Shown in pieces: positions 26,482-34,514 of a DNA stretch of 64,000 nucleotides. Position 1 is the stretch's first letter. Every line of letters begins with the position of its first letter. The stretch is from NCBI RefSeq assembly GCF_002374855.1, contig NZ_NWVC01000002.1, positions 62,001 through 126,000 of the forward strand, in the 5' to 3' direction. The translations under genes were made by a program, and so were the position numbers. Below the pieces are notes generated by a model, which worked only from the letters and a program-made list of their open reading frames with translations, had not been told where the DNA came from and made no database searches. This stretch comes from Sphingomonas adhaesiva (GTDB taxonomy: Bacteria > Pseudomonadota > Alphaproteobacteria > Sphingomonadales > Sphingomonadaceae).

Positions 26482-26527
26482 GCGCATCACTAGCCGACGT
26501 TAATTTAACGTCATCTTAGTGATGCGC
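26482..26527. repeat. Nested long inverted repeat (large hairpin)
   Basis: Outer arms of 11 perfect base pairs (26482-26492 GCGCATCACTA with 26517-26527) enclose a second 8-bp perfect inverted repeat (26496-26503 GACGTTAA with 26505-26512). The result is a near-continuous 19-bp stem with a small internal loop and a one-base centre. It begins 9 bases after the globin-receptor stop and separates that gene from the STAS-cheA operon. There is no clear T-run, so it may be a terminator of atypical form, an RNA-stabilising structure or a binding site. The remaining ~140 bases up to 26667 show no other feature. Confidence 0.6.
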
Positions 26528-26667
26528 GTTCATGTTGAGGATCAGGACGGTCGCTGGATGGTGACCGGCGGTTTCGGGGGGGATCGCAAGCGCTGTGCGC
26601 ACCGACCTCCTGCCGGGCAGTCGGCCTTCACCGGATACACCGTCCGCCTTTCGACCCTCGTGGCAGG

Positions 26668-26937
26668 ATGACCATGACGCTCGCTCTCTCTTCCCGACTC
26701 GACACCGGCGCCGCCGGCCCGCTGCGGCAATCGCTGAAGAAGCTGGTCGAGGAGCGCGCGCCGCTCGCGATCGACGGCAGCGCCGTCGAGCAGATCGGCC
26801 AGGCCTGTCTGCAGGTGCTGTACGCCGCGCGGGCCAGCGCCGCCGAACAGGGCCTGTCCTACCAGTTGACCAACCCCAGCGAACCGCTGGTCGAGGCCGC
26901 GTCGCTCGCCGCGCTCGCCGTGTTCGACCCCGCCTGA
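26668..26937 (+). CDS. Small STAS-domain protein
   Basis: An 89-residue protein consisting of one STAS domain (sulfate transporter/anti-sigma antagonist fold): LALSSRLDTGAAGPLRQSLKKL, PLAIDGSAVEQIGQACLQVLYAARASA. In phosphorylatable STAS proteins the loop reads D-S-S/T-G; here the corresponding residues are IGQACLQ, so no phosphoacceptor serine is present. ATG 26668 abuts its AGG; the second ATG at 26674 is better spaced and may be the actual start. It is the first gene of the cheA operon (19 bases before cheA). STAS proteins at this position occur in other alphaproteobacterial che operons, with unclear roles. Confidence 0.8.
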   Translation: MTMTLALSSRLDTGAAGPLRQSLKKLVEERAPLAIDGSAVEQIGQACLQVLYAARASAAEQGLSYQLTNPSEPLVEAASLAALAVFDPA

Positions 26938-26956
26938 CCGAAGAAGGATCGCACCC

Positions 26957-29185
26957 ATGGATCTCGACGCCATCCAGCAGATCTTCTTCCAGGAATGTGA
27001 GGAAGGCCTGGCGGGCATGGAAGGCAGCTTCGCCGCCATCCGCGCCGATCAATATGACGCCGAAACGATCAACGGCATCTTCCGCGCCGTCCACTCGATC
27101 AAGGGCGGGGCCGGCGCGTTCGGGCACGAGCGACTGCAGGCCTATACCCACCAGTACGAAACGCTGCTCGACCTGCTGCGCAGCAACGCGCTGACGCTGA
27201 CGCCGCCGCTGGTCGACCTGATCGTCGCCGCGTTCGACATGCTGGCCGATCACGTCGCCGCCGCGCGCGACGGCGGCACCGCGCCGGACGATGCCGCGAT
27301 GCTGGCACGCCTGATTGCCGCGGCCAACGGCGACGTCGATGCCGCCGAACCCGCCGCGCCGGTCGCCGCCGTCGCCGACATCGTCGTCGATGCCCCGGTC
27401 GAAGCGGCCGTGGGGGTCTCCGACGATTTCGACGATCTGATGGCGATGCTGGACGACGTCGGCGGCCCCACCGGCGGCGCGCAGGAGGATGCCGACGAGG
27501 CCGCCGCACCCGCCGCGGCGGAATGGCGCGTCCATTTCCGGCCCAATCCCAACGCCTTCGACAATGGTGCCGAGCCGCTGCTGCTGGTGCGCGAACTGGT
27601 GCGCATGGGCGGGCGGGTGATCGCGTGCGATACCAGCACGCTGCCGTCGCTGACCGCGATGGATCCGGAATCCTCGTACCTGGCCTGGGAAGTCGCGATC
27701 CCGGCCAGTGTCGATGCCGAGGACATCAAGGCGGTCTTCGAATTCAGCGAAGGCGGCACCGTCACGATCAACACCGCCGAGGAGCCGGCCGTCGCCGCCG
27801 TGCCGGTCGCGGCCGCGCCGGTGGTCGAGGTCGCACCGGAACCGGTCGCGGTCGCCCCGGTAGCGGCGGCACCGGCGGCGGTTGCCGCACCGGCCCCCGC
27901 TCCCACCCCTGCCCCCGCTCCCGTCGTGGTGGCGGCCCCCGCGCCCAAGCCCGTCGCCGCCCCGGTGCCGGCCCCGGCCACCGCTCCGGCGGCGCCGGTG
28001 GTCGCGCAGACGATCCGCGTCGACCTCGACAAGCTGGACCGGCTGGTCAACCTGGTCGGCGAACTGGTCATCACCCAGGCGATGCTGGCGCAGCGATTGT
28101 CGTGCAACGACATGGGCGGCGTACCCGAGCTGACCGACCTCGATCACCTGACGCGCGAGCTGCAGGAATCGACCATGGCGATCCGCGCGCAGCCGATGAA
28201 GACCGTGTTCAGCCGCGTGCCGCGCATCATCCGCGAGCTGGAAGGCGAAACCGGCAAGCGCGTGCGGCTGGAGATCGAGGGCGAGATGACCGAGGTCGAC
28301 AAGACCGTGGTCGAGCGCATCGGCGAACCGCTGACCCATCTGATCCGCAACGCCGTGGACCACGGGCTGGAGACGACCGAGGAGCGCGCCGTCGCGGGCA
28401 AGCCGTCGGAGGGCGTCGTGCGGCTGTCGGCCGCGCACCAGTCCGGCCGGATCGTCATCACCGTCGCCGACGACGGCCGCGGCATCGACCGTACCCGCGT
28501 GCGCGCCAAGGCGATCGAACGCGGCATCATCGCCCCCGACGCAGCGCTGAGCGATGAGGAGATCGACAACCTGATCTTCGCGCCGGGCTTCTCCACCGCG
28601 TCCACCGTCTCGAACATCTCCGGCCGCGGCGTGGGCATGGACGTGGTGCGCAAGAACGTCCAGGCACTGGGCGGGCGCATCGGCATCCATTCCAAGCTGG
28701 GCCAGGGGTCCAGCTTCTCGCTCAGCCTGCCGCTGACGCTGGCGGTGGTCGACGGGATGATCGTGACGGTCGGCGACCAGACCTATGTCATCCCGCTCAG
28801 CCATATCGTCGAAAGCCTGCGCCCCAGCGACCGGGCGGTCACCGCGATCGGCCCGGACGGCGCCGTGCTGGACGTGCGCGGATCGTACGTGCCGATCTAC
28901 CCGGTCGGCGAGCAGCTGGGCATCAACCAGGGCGAGCGCGACCCGGGCAAGGCGGTCCTCATCGTGGTCGAAGGCGCGCAGGGCCAGGCCGCACTGCTGG
29001 TCGACACGATCCAGGATCAGCGGCAGGTCGTCGTCAAGAGCCTGGAAGCCAATTACCAGGCGATCGACGGGCTGGCCGGCGCCACCATCCTGGGTGACGG
29101 CCGCGTCGCGCTCATCATCGACGTCGATGCGCTGACCGCGCGCCGCGTCCGCGCCCCGCGCCCGGCCCTGGCGCACGCCGCATGA
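26957..29185 (+). CDS. cheA: Chemotaxis histidine kinase CheA
   Basis: A 742-residue kinase. The P1/Hpt domain carries the phosphoacceptor H46 in VHSIKGGAGAFG. A second domain (about 180-270, WRVHFRPNPNAFDNGAEPLLLVRELVRMG) is followed by a very proline/alanine-rich linker (about 280-350), the dimerisation helices (IRVDLDKLDRLVNLVGELVITQAMLAQ), the ATPase domain (HLIRNAVDHGLE, DDGRGID, GRGVGMDVV) and the CheW-like P5 domain at the C-terminus. A good ribosome binding site (AAGAAGGA) precedes ATG 26957. It phosphorylates CheY and CheB in response to receptor state. The stop overlaps cheR by 4 bases. Confidence 0.96.
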   Translation: MDLDAIQQIFFQECEEGLAGMEGSFAAIRADQYDAETINGIFRAVHSIKGGAGAFGHERLQAYTHQYETLLDLLRSNALTLTPPLVDLIVAAFDMLADHVAAARDGGTAPDDAAMLARLIAAANGDVDAAEPAAPVAAVADIVVDAPVEAAVGVSDDFDDLMAMLDDVGGPTGGAQEDADEAAAPAAAEWRVHFRPNPNAFDNGAEPLLLVRELVRMGGRVIACDTSTLPSLTAMDPESSYLAWEVAIPASVDAEDIKAVFEFSEGGTVTINTAEEPAVAAVPVAAAPVVEVAPEPVAVAPVAAAPAAVAAPAPAPTPAPAPVVVAAPAPKPVAAPVPAPATAPAAPVVAQTIRVDLDKLDRLVNLVGELVITQAMLAQRLSCNDMGGVPELTDLDHLTRELQESTMAIRAQPMKTVFSRVPRIIRELEGETGKRVRLEIEGEMTEVDKTVVERIGEPLTHLIRNAVDHGLETTEERAVAGKPSEGVVRLSAAHQSGRIVITVADDGRGIDRTRVRAKAIERGIIAPDAALSDEEIDNLIFAPGFSTASTVSNISGRGVGMDVVRKNVQALGGRIGIHSKLGQGSSFSLSLPLTLAVVDGMIVTVGDQTYVIPLSHIVESLRPSDRAVTAIGPDGAVLDVRGSYVPIYPVGEQLGINQGERDPGKAVLIVVEGAQGQAALLVDTIQDQRQVVVKSLEANYQAIDGLAGATILGDGRVALIIDVDALTARRVRAPRPALAHAA

Positions 29186-30054
29186 GCCGCGCCGCCGCCC
29201 TTCCGGCGACCCCGCCGCCGCCCGTGCGGGAGTTCGGGTTCGAGCCGCAGGACCATCGCGCGATCGCGACCCTGGTCTATGACGAGCTGGGCATCCTGCT
29301 GCCGGAAGGCAAGGCGCAGCTGGTCTACGGCCGGCTCGCCCCGCGGGTGCGCGCCTGCGGCCTCACGTCGGTCGGCGAATATGTGAAGCTGATCGAGCGG
29401 GACGAGGCGGAACGCGGGCGGGCGCTGGACGCCCTCACCACCAACCACACCAGCTTCTTCCGCGAGAACCACCATTTCGACGATTTCGTCGAGCGGATGT
29501 GGCCCGGACTGGTCGAGCGGCTGAACAGCGGCGGCCGCGTGCGGCTGTGGTCGGCGGCCTGCTCCAGCGGGGAAGAGCCCTATACGTGGCTGATGGCCGC
29601 GCTGGGCACCGACAAGGCGGCGGCGCAGCGGCTGCTGAAGCGCGATTTCAAGCTGCTGGCCACCGACGTGTCGCCCAGCGTCCTCGAAACCGCGCGCGCC
29701 GGCCGCTATCCGGCAGCGACGCTGCGCACGGTGCCCGCGGCGCTGCGCTCCGCATGGGTGCGCGGCACCGGCGACGCGCTGTCGGTCGATCCGCTGCTGA
29801 CCGAGGCGATTTCGTTCCTGCCGCTCAACCTGCTTGGCGACTGGCCGATCAAGACGCGGTTCGACACGATCTTCTGCCGCAATGTGATGATCTATTTCGA
29901 CGATCCGACGAAGGCGCGGCTCCAGTCGCGGCTTGCGGACAAGCTGGAGGTCGGGGGGATGCTGTACATCGGCCATTCCGAACGCCTCGCTCCCGAGGTC
30001 GCCCGGCGCTTCGAATGCGTCGGCCGCACCGCTTACCTGAAAGTCTCCGCATGA
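29182..30054 (+). CDS. cheR: Chemotaxis protein methyltransferase CheR
   Basis: A 290-residue SAM-dependent methyltransferase that methylates glutamates of the chemoreceptors. The N-terminal helical domain includes LVYDELGILLPEGKAQLVYGRLAPRVR. The catalytic domain has TTNHTSFFRE (start of the SAM domain), LWSAACSSGEEPYT (SAM-binding loop), LATDVSPSVLETARAGRYP and IFCRNVMIYFD. The two receptors in this cluster end in x-W-x-x-F tethers, fitting a pentapeptide-dependent CheR. Both ends overlap neighbouring genes by 4 bases (cheA, cheB). Confidence 0.96.
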   Translation: MSRAAALPATPPPPVREFGFEPQDHRAIATLVYDELGILLPEGKAQLVYGRLAPRVRACGLTSVGEYVKLIERDEAERGRALDALTTNHTSFFRENHHFDDFVERMWPGLVERLNSGGRVRLWSAACSSGEEPYTWLMAALGTDKAAAQRLLKRDFKLLATDVSPSVLETARAGRYPAATLRTVPAALRSAWVRGTGDALSVDPLLTEAISFLPLNLLGDWPIKTRFDTIFCRNVMIYFDDPTKARLQSRLADKLEVGGMLYIGHSERLAPEVARRFECVGRTAYLKVSA

Positions 30055-31091
30055 GCGTTCGTGCCCTGGTCGTCGACGACTCCATCACCATGCAGGCGCT
30101 GATCTGCCGCACGCTGTCGGCCGATCCCGCGATCGAGGTGGTCGGCACCGCCGCCAGCGCCGACGAGGCGCGCGCCAAGATCAAGGAGCTGGACCCCGAC
30201 GTCCTGACCCTCGACATCGAGATGCCGGGGCTGAGCGGGCTGGAGTTCCTGGAGCGGCTGATGCGGCTGCGCCCGACCCCGGTCGTGATGCTGTCCACGC
30301 TGACATCCGAGGGGGCCGAAGCGAGCATCGCCGCGCTGGAACTGGGTGCGTTCGACTGTTTCGACAAGCTGACGCTGCGCAACCAGGCGGATGCGATCCG
30401 CCTGCCCGGGCTGGTACGCGCCGCATCCGCGACCAAGAACCGCATGGTCCGCCCGATGCCGGTGGCCGCGCCGGCCAGCGCCCCGTCCGCACCGGCCGAG
30501 GCCGCCGAATATCGCCCGCGCGAGGGCGCGATGATCGCGGTCGGCGCGTCGACCGGCGGGGTCGAGGCACTGATCGAACTGCTGACCGGTTTCCCGGCCA
30601 ACTGCCCGCCGACCGTCATCGTCCAGCACATGCCCCCCAGCTTCACCGCCAGCTTCGCCGCGCGGCTCGACCGGCTGTGCCGGCCGTCGGTGGAGGAAGC
30701 GCGCGCGGGGGCGCCGCTGATCCCCGGCAAGATCTACCTTGCGCCCGGCGGCGACAAGCATCTGGAGATCGCCGGCGGCGTGAAGCGCCACTGCCGGCTG
30801 GTCCCCGGACCGCGCGTCAGCGGGCACCAGCCGTCGGTCGACCAGCTGTTCCATTCGGTGGCGCGCGTCGCCGGCGCGGATGCGGTCGGTGCGATCCTGA
30901 CTGGGATGGGCGGCGACGGCGCCGAGGGGATGAAGGCGATGCGCGATCGCGGGTCGATCACCATCGGCCAGGACGAGGCCACCAGCGTCGTCTACGGCAT
31001 GCCCGCCGTCGCGCACCGTATCGGCGCGGTGACGCAGCAGCTGCCGCTGCGCCGGATCGCGGCGCGCCTGCTTCAGGAATGTCGCGCATGA
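30051..31091 (+). CDS. cheB: Chemotaxis methylesterase/deamidase CheB
   Basis: A 346-residue response regulator-methylesterase. The receiver domain has acidic residues D9-D10, phosphoacceptor D55 (LTLDIEMPG), T in MLSTLT and K in FDKLTL. A linker at about 140-160 precedes the catalytic domain, which has all three catalytic elements: Ser in AVGASTGG, His in IVQHMPPSFT and Asp in TGMGGDGAEGM. It removes receptor methyl groups when phosphorylated by CheA. ATG 30051 overlaps the cheR stop; the stop overlaps cheD. Confidence 0.96.
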   Translation: MSVRALVVDDSITMQALICRTLSADPAIEVVGTAASADEARAKIKELDPDVLTLDIEMPGLSGLEFLERLMRLRPTPVVMLSTLTSEGAEASIAALELGAFDCFDKLTLRNQADAIRLPGLVRAASATKNRMVRPMPVAAPASAPSAPAEAAEYRPREGAMIAVGASTGGVEALIELLTGFPANCPPTVIVQHMPPSFTASFAARLDRLCRPSVEEARAGAPLIPGKIYLAPGGDKHLEIAGGVKRHCRLVPGPRVSGHQPSVDQLFHSVARVAGADAVGAILTGMGGDGAEGMKAMRDRGSITIGQDEATSVVYGMPAVAHRIGAVTQQLPLRRIAARLLQECRA

Positions 31092-31639
31092 ACGCGCTGA
31101 CCCGCCAGGACGGCTTCCGCCGTCTTACCGTGGCGCAGGGCGAGACCCGCGTCAGCCGCGATCCCGACGTGGTGCTCACCACCGTGCTGGGCAGCTGCGT
31201 CGCGGCGTGTTTCTACGATCCCGTCGCGAAGATCGGCGGCATCAACCATTATCTGCTGGCGGAAGGGCAGGCGACCGACGCCGCCTCGATGCAGCGATAC
31301 GGTGTTTATGCGATGGAAGTGCTCATCAACGAAATGTTGTCGATGGGTGCGGTACGACACCGCATGAAGGCACGGATTTTCGGAGGTGCGACGATGCATC
31401 GCGGTTTCAAGGACATCGGCGGGGCGAACATTGCCTTCGCGCGCCGTTTCCTGGCGGACGAGCGGATCCCGCTGGTCGGCGAGGATGTCGGCGGGACCGG
31501 TGCGCGCCGGGTCGAATTCCGTGCCGCGCTGGGCCTGGCCCGGTGCCGCGTCGTCAACGACGCACCGCCGCCCGCCGTCATTCGCCCCGTGCCCGTCGCG
31601 CCGCCGCCGGCCGCGCTCGGCGACGTCGAGTTTTTCTGA
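31088..31639 (+). CDS. cheD: Chemoreceptor glutamine deamidase CheD
   Basis: A 183-residue protein with the CheD active-site pattern: nucleophilic Cys in LGSCVAACFYD, His in GGINHYLL and the threonine-containing IFGGATM segment. It also has the 'RRFLADERIPLVGEDVGGTGARRVEF' stretch typical of the family. It deamidates receptor glutamines. ATG 31088 overlaps the cheB stop; an in-frame ATG three codons upstream is less likely. The tail (about 155-183) is proline/alanine-rich and ends DVEFF. Confidence 0.94.
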   Translation: MNALTRQDGFRRLTVAQGETRVSRDPDVVLTTVLGSCVAACFYDPVAKIGGINHYLLAEGQATDAASMQRYGVYAMEVLINEMLSMGAVRHRMKARIFGGATMHRGFKDIGGANIAFARRFLADERIPLVGEDVGGTGARRVEFRAALGLARCRVVNDAPPPAVIRPVPVAPPPAALGDVEFF

Positions 31640-31674
31640 TGACCACCCCTCACCCTGCCAGGGAGCCGCATACC

Positions 31675-32049
31675 GTGACCAAGACGATCATGACCGTGGA
31701 CGATTCGCCGAGCATGAGAATGCTGCTGCGCGCCGCGCTGACCGATTTGGGGTACCATGTGATCGAGGCCGAAGACGGCGTCCATGCGCTCGAAACCCTG
31801 GCGGATTTTCAGCCGGGCGAAGAGCCGGACCTGCTCATCACCGACATCAACATGCCCCGCATGGACGGCTTCGGCCTGATCGAGCACCTGCGCGACGAAG
31901 GCAATCGCACGCTGCCGATCCTGGTGCTGACCACCGAGAGCTCGGACGAAAAGAAGCAGCGCGCGCGCCGGGCCGGCGCCACCGGCTGGATCGTCAAACC
32001 CTTCCACCCCGAAAAGCTTGCCGCCGCGATCCGGCGCGTGCTGCACTGA
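31675..32049 (+). CDS. cheY: Chemotaxis response regulator CheY
   Basis: A 124-residue single-domain receiver with acidic pair D9-D10, phosphoacceptor D57 in LLITDINMPRMDG, switch residue T in LVLTTESSDEKK and lysine in IVKPFHPEKL. The GTG at 31675 is favoured because AGGGAG lies 9 bases before it and gives the family-typical MTKTIMTVDDSPSMR start. An in-frame ATG at 31639 (overlapping the cheD stop) would add 12 unrelated residues. It diffuses to the flagellar motor when phosphorylated by CheA. It lies between cheD and cheW in the operon. Confidence 0.94.
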   Translation: MTKTIMTVDDSPSMRMLLRAALTDLGYHVIEAEDGVHALETLADFQPGEEPDLLITDINMPRMDGFGLIEHLRDEGNRTLPILVLTTESSDEKKQRARRAGATGWIVKPFHPEKLAAAIRRVLH

Positions 32050-32060
32050 GGAACCGCACC

Positions 32061-32522
32061 ATGACCGTGGAAACCAACACCGCCTCGCGACAGCTCATCA
32101 CCTTCCAGCTGGGCGACCAGTATCTGGGCGTCGATATCATGGCGATCCGCGAAATCCGCGCGTGGTCGCCGGCGACGCCGCTGCCCAACGTGCCGGAATA
32201 TGTCCGCGGCGTCGTGAACCTGCGCGGCGTGGTGCTGCCGGTGCTGGACCTGCGCTATCGCCTGGGCTGGGGCATGACCGAGCCGAGCGCGCGCCACGTC
32301 ATCATCGTCGTGCGGATCGGCGACCAGTTGCAGGGCATCATCGTCGATGCGGTCAACGACATCGTGTCGGTGTCGGCGGACGACATGCAGCCGCTGCCCG
32401 ACATGGGCGATACCGCGGCGGCGCAGTTCCTGGACGGGCTGGCGACGATCGACGAGCGGCTGATCCTGATCCTCGCGCTGGAGCGCCTGGTGGAGCGGGT
32501 GACGCTGGCGGATGCCGCGTAA
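32061..32522 (+). CDS. cheW: Chemotaxis coupling protein CheW
   Basis: A 153-residue adaptor linking CheA to the receptors. It contains the CheW fold signatures LITFQLGDQYLGVDIMAIREIRAW, VPEYVRGVVNLRGVVLPVLDLRYRLG (with NLRG), IIVDAVNDIVSVSADDMQPLP and the C-terminal LILALERLV. It starts 11 bases after cheY with GAGGAACC as ribosome binding site. A 61-base AT-richer gap follows before the second CheB-like gene, which might hold a secondary promoter. Confidence 0.95.
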   Translation: MTVETNTASRQLITFQLGDQYLGVDIMAIREIRAWSPATPLPNVPEYVRGVVNLRGVVLPVLDLRYRLGWGMTEPSARHVIIVVRIGDQLQGIIVDAVNDIVSVSADDMQPLPDMGDTAAAQFLDGLATIDERLILILALERLVERVTLADAA

Positions 32523-32583
32523 GACGATCATCACATCCTTTGTTATCAACAGTATCAGCGTAAATTCAGGAGCAGGTTGAGCC

Positions 32584-33585
32584 ATGGCCGGAACTAGGGT
32601 GTTGGTCGTCGATGATTCGCTGACGATGCGCGCGCTCATCTCCGGCGCGCTGGAGCGGATCCCCGGCGTGGAGGTGGTCGGCATGGCCGACGGCGCCGCC
32701 GAAGCGCGGTCGCTGGTGGAATCGGCGCATCCCGACGTGATGACGCTGGACGTCGAGATGCCGGGGATGAGCGGCCTCGATTACCTGGCGGAGATCATGG
32801 AGACGAAGCCCATGCCCGTCATCATGTTCTCCACGCGGACGCAGGAAGGCGCCGCCGAATCGATCGAGGCGCTGCGGCTGGGCGCGCTGGATTGCTTCCC
32901 CAAGCCGCGCGTCGCCGCGCCGGCGGAACTGGACGCGATCATCGCCAAGCTGGCCAAGCGGCTGAAGGCGGCCAAGAAGGCCGATCTGAAGCCCAAGGCC
33001 GCGAAGCCGGCACCGCGGATCGCGCCGATCGACTGGAACGGCCGCCTGCTGCTGGTCGGCGGCGATGCGTCGAGCACCAAGGGGCTGTTCGACCTGTTCA
33101 GCGCCTTTCCCGCCAATTGCCCGCCGACCGTGGTCGTCCAGCATCTGGGCCCGGGGCTGGTCGAGAGCATGGCCGAGAAGCTGGCCGAGCAGGTCGCGCC
33201 CAAGGTGGTGATCGCTGCCGAGGGCATGGCGCTGGAACAGGGCACGATCTACCTGGCGCCCGCCGCCGACGCGCATCTGGTGATCGATCAGTGGCCGTCG
33301 GGATCGCTGCGGCTGCTGGCGCGCGATCCGGTGGCCGGCGAACGGCCGTCGATCTCGCTGCTGTTCGCCTCCGCCGCCAAGGCCGCGACCAGCAACGCCG
33401 TCGGCGTGCTGCTGCTGGATGCCAACGAGGATGGCGCCGGCGGGCTGAAGGCGCTGTCGGCGGCGGGCGGCTATGCCTTCGCCCCGGCCGAAGGCGGCGG
33501 CTTCAACCTGACGCGCGGGCTGGTGTCGCAGCCGGTGGCGACCGATGGTCTAGCCGCCGGCGTCCTGAAGATGTGCAGCAAGTAA
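32584..33585 (+). CDS. Degenerate CheB-like protein
   Basis: A 333-residue CheB homologue. The receiver domain is intact: D10-D11, phosphoacceptor D56 in MTLDVEMPGMSG, and K in FPKPRV. A lysine-rich linker (KRLKAAKKADLKPKAAKP) leads to a methylesterase-like domain that has lost motif identity. The nucleophile motif GASTGG is replaced by GGDASSTKG. His remains in VVQHLGPG. The glycine-rich TGMGGDG segment reads LLDANEDG, keeping the Asp but losing the glycines. Catalysis is therefore doubtful, and it may act as a phosphate sink or a CheB competitor. A good AGGAGCAGG ribosome binding site precedes ATG 32584. Confidence 0.85.
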   Translation: MAGTRVLVVDDSLTMRALISGALERIPGVEVVGMADGAAEARSLVESAHPDVMTLDVEMPGMSGLDYLAEIMETKPMPVIMFSTRTQEGAAESIEALRLGALDCFPKPRVAAPAELDAIIAKLAKRLKAAKKADLKPKAAKPAPRIAPIDWNGRLLLVGGDASSTKGLFDLFSAFPANCPPTVVVQHLGPGLVESMAEKLAEQVAPKVVIAAEGMALEQGTIYLAPAADAHLVIDQWPSGSLRLLARDPVAGERPSISLLFASAAKAATSNAVGVLLLDANEDGAGGLKALSAAGGYAFAPAEGGGFNLTRGLVSQPVATDGLAAGVLKMCSK

Positions 33586-33590
33586 CCGCC

Positions 33591-33899
33591 ATGGGCAGCG
33601 CCTTTCACCCCAAGGACGCCGCGATGCCCCGCACGCTGGTGCAGGCGCTGGCCGAGGAACTGGTGCGTGCGTCGAATATCCTGGGCGACCTGGCCTATGA
33701 CCTGGGCAGCGATGGCGACACGCTGCGCCGGCATATGGCCAGCCTCCAGGCGATCGACCACGTGACCCAGATGCAGCTGGCGATCGCCGACCTGCTGCGC
33801 GCGCCGGACGAGATCACCGCCAATGCCGGGCGCGTCACGCTGGAGGATATGGCGGTGCGGCTGCGCGGCGCGCTGGACGGTACCGCGGACGCCGCCTGA
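33591..33899 (+). CDS. Small helical protein, possible minimal CheZ-like phosphatase
   Basis: A 102-residue, almost entirely helical protein encoded 5 bases after the degenerate CheB gene as the last gene of the che operon. I recognise no named domain. The helix SLQAIDHVTQMQLAIADLLR (residues 51-70) contains D56-x3-Q60, the spacing of the catalytic Asp-Gln pair in CheZ (Q-D-L-T-G-Q). No conventional cheZ is present in the cluster. It could be a short CheY-P phosphatase or an unrelated chemotaxis accessory protein. It is convergent with modC, with only six bases between. Confidence 0.7.
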   Translation: MGSAFHPKDAAMPRTLVQALAEELVRASNILGDLAYDLGSDGDTLRRHMASLQAIDHVTQMQLAIADLLRAPDEITANAGRVTLEDMAVRLRGALDGTADAA

Positions 33900-33905
33900 C
33901 CGGCG

Positions 33906-34514
33906 TCATCCGCCGATCGGGATGATCCGGTCGCCCAGCCGCTCCGCCTCGGCGCGGTCGTGCGTGACCATCAGGATCGGCACCGCGCGCGCATCGCGCA
34001 CGCGCGCGATGGCGCGCATCGCCTCCTCGCGCCGCGCGGGATCGAGCGAGGACAGCGGCTCGTCGAGCAGCAGCAACGCCGGGTCGCTGAGCAGCGCGCG
34101 ACCGATCGCGACGCGCCGCGCCTCCCCGCCCGACAGCGAACGCGGCCAGCGATCGAGCAGCGCCGCGATGTCCAGCACGCGCGCGACATCATCGAGCCGG
34201 CGATCGTCGCTCGCCCCGTACAACAGGTTCGCGCGCACGCGGCGGTGCGGAAACAGTCGCGCGTCCTGAAAGACATAGCCGACGTTCCTGCGCTCCGGCG
34301 GCAGGTCGATGCCGGCATCCGCATCGAACAGCGCGCGGCCGCCGACGCGGATATGCCCGCGCGCCGGACGCAGCAGCCCGGCGATCATGTCCAGCAGGCT
34401 GGTCTTGCCCGCGCCCGATGCGCCGACCAGCACGGTCAGCCCGTCGCCGGTGGTGAAGCACGCGCCGACCTCCCCCGCGCCGCGCCGTGCGGTGACGTCG
34501 ACGTCAAAGGACAC
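33906..34514 (-). CDS. modC: Molybdate ABC transporter ATP-binding protein, short form
   Basis: A 202-residue ATPase of the molybdate importer. It has Walker A VGASGAGKTS, Q-loop YVFQDARLFPH, signature SLSGGEARRVAIGRALL, Walker B LLLLDEPLSSLD and the H-loop MVTHDRAEAE. The start is GTG at 34514, overlapping modB by 11 bases; no alternative upstream start is protein-like. At 202 residues it lacks the C-terminal Mop/TOBE domain of E. coli-type ModC (about 350 residues), so molybdate-dependent regulation through that domain is absent. The signature has E-A-R-R instead of E-R-Q-R. Confidence 0.87.
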   Translation of the reverse strand: MSFDVDVTARRGAGEVGACFTTGDGLTVLVGASGAGKTSLLDMIAGLLRPARGHIRVGGRALFDADAGIDLPPERRNVGYVFQDARLFPHRRVRANLLYGASDDRRLDDVARVLDIAALLDRWPRSLSGGEARRVAIGRALLSDPALLLLDEPLSSLDPARREEAMRAIARVRDARAVPILMVTHDRAEAERLGDRIIPIGG

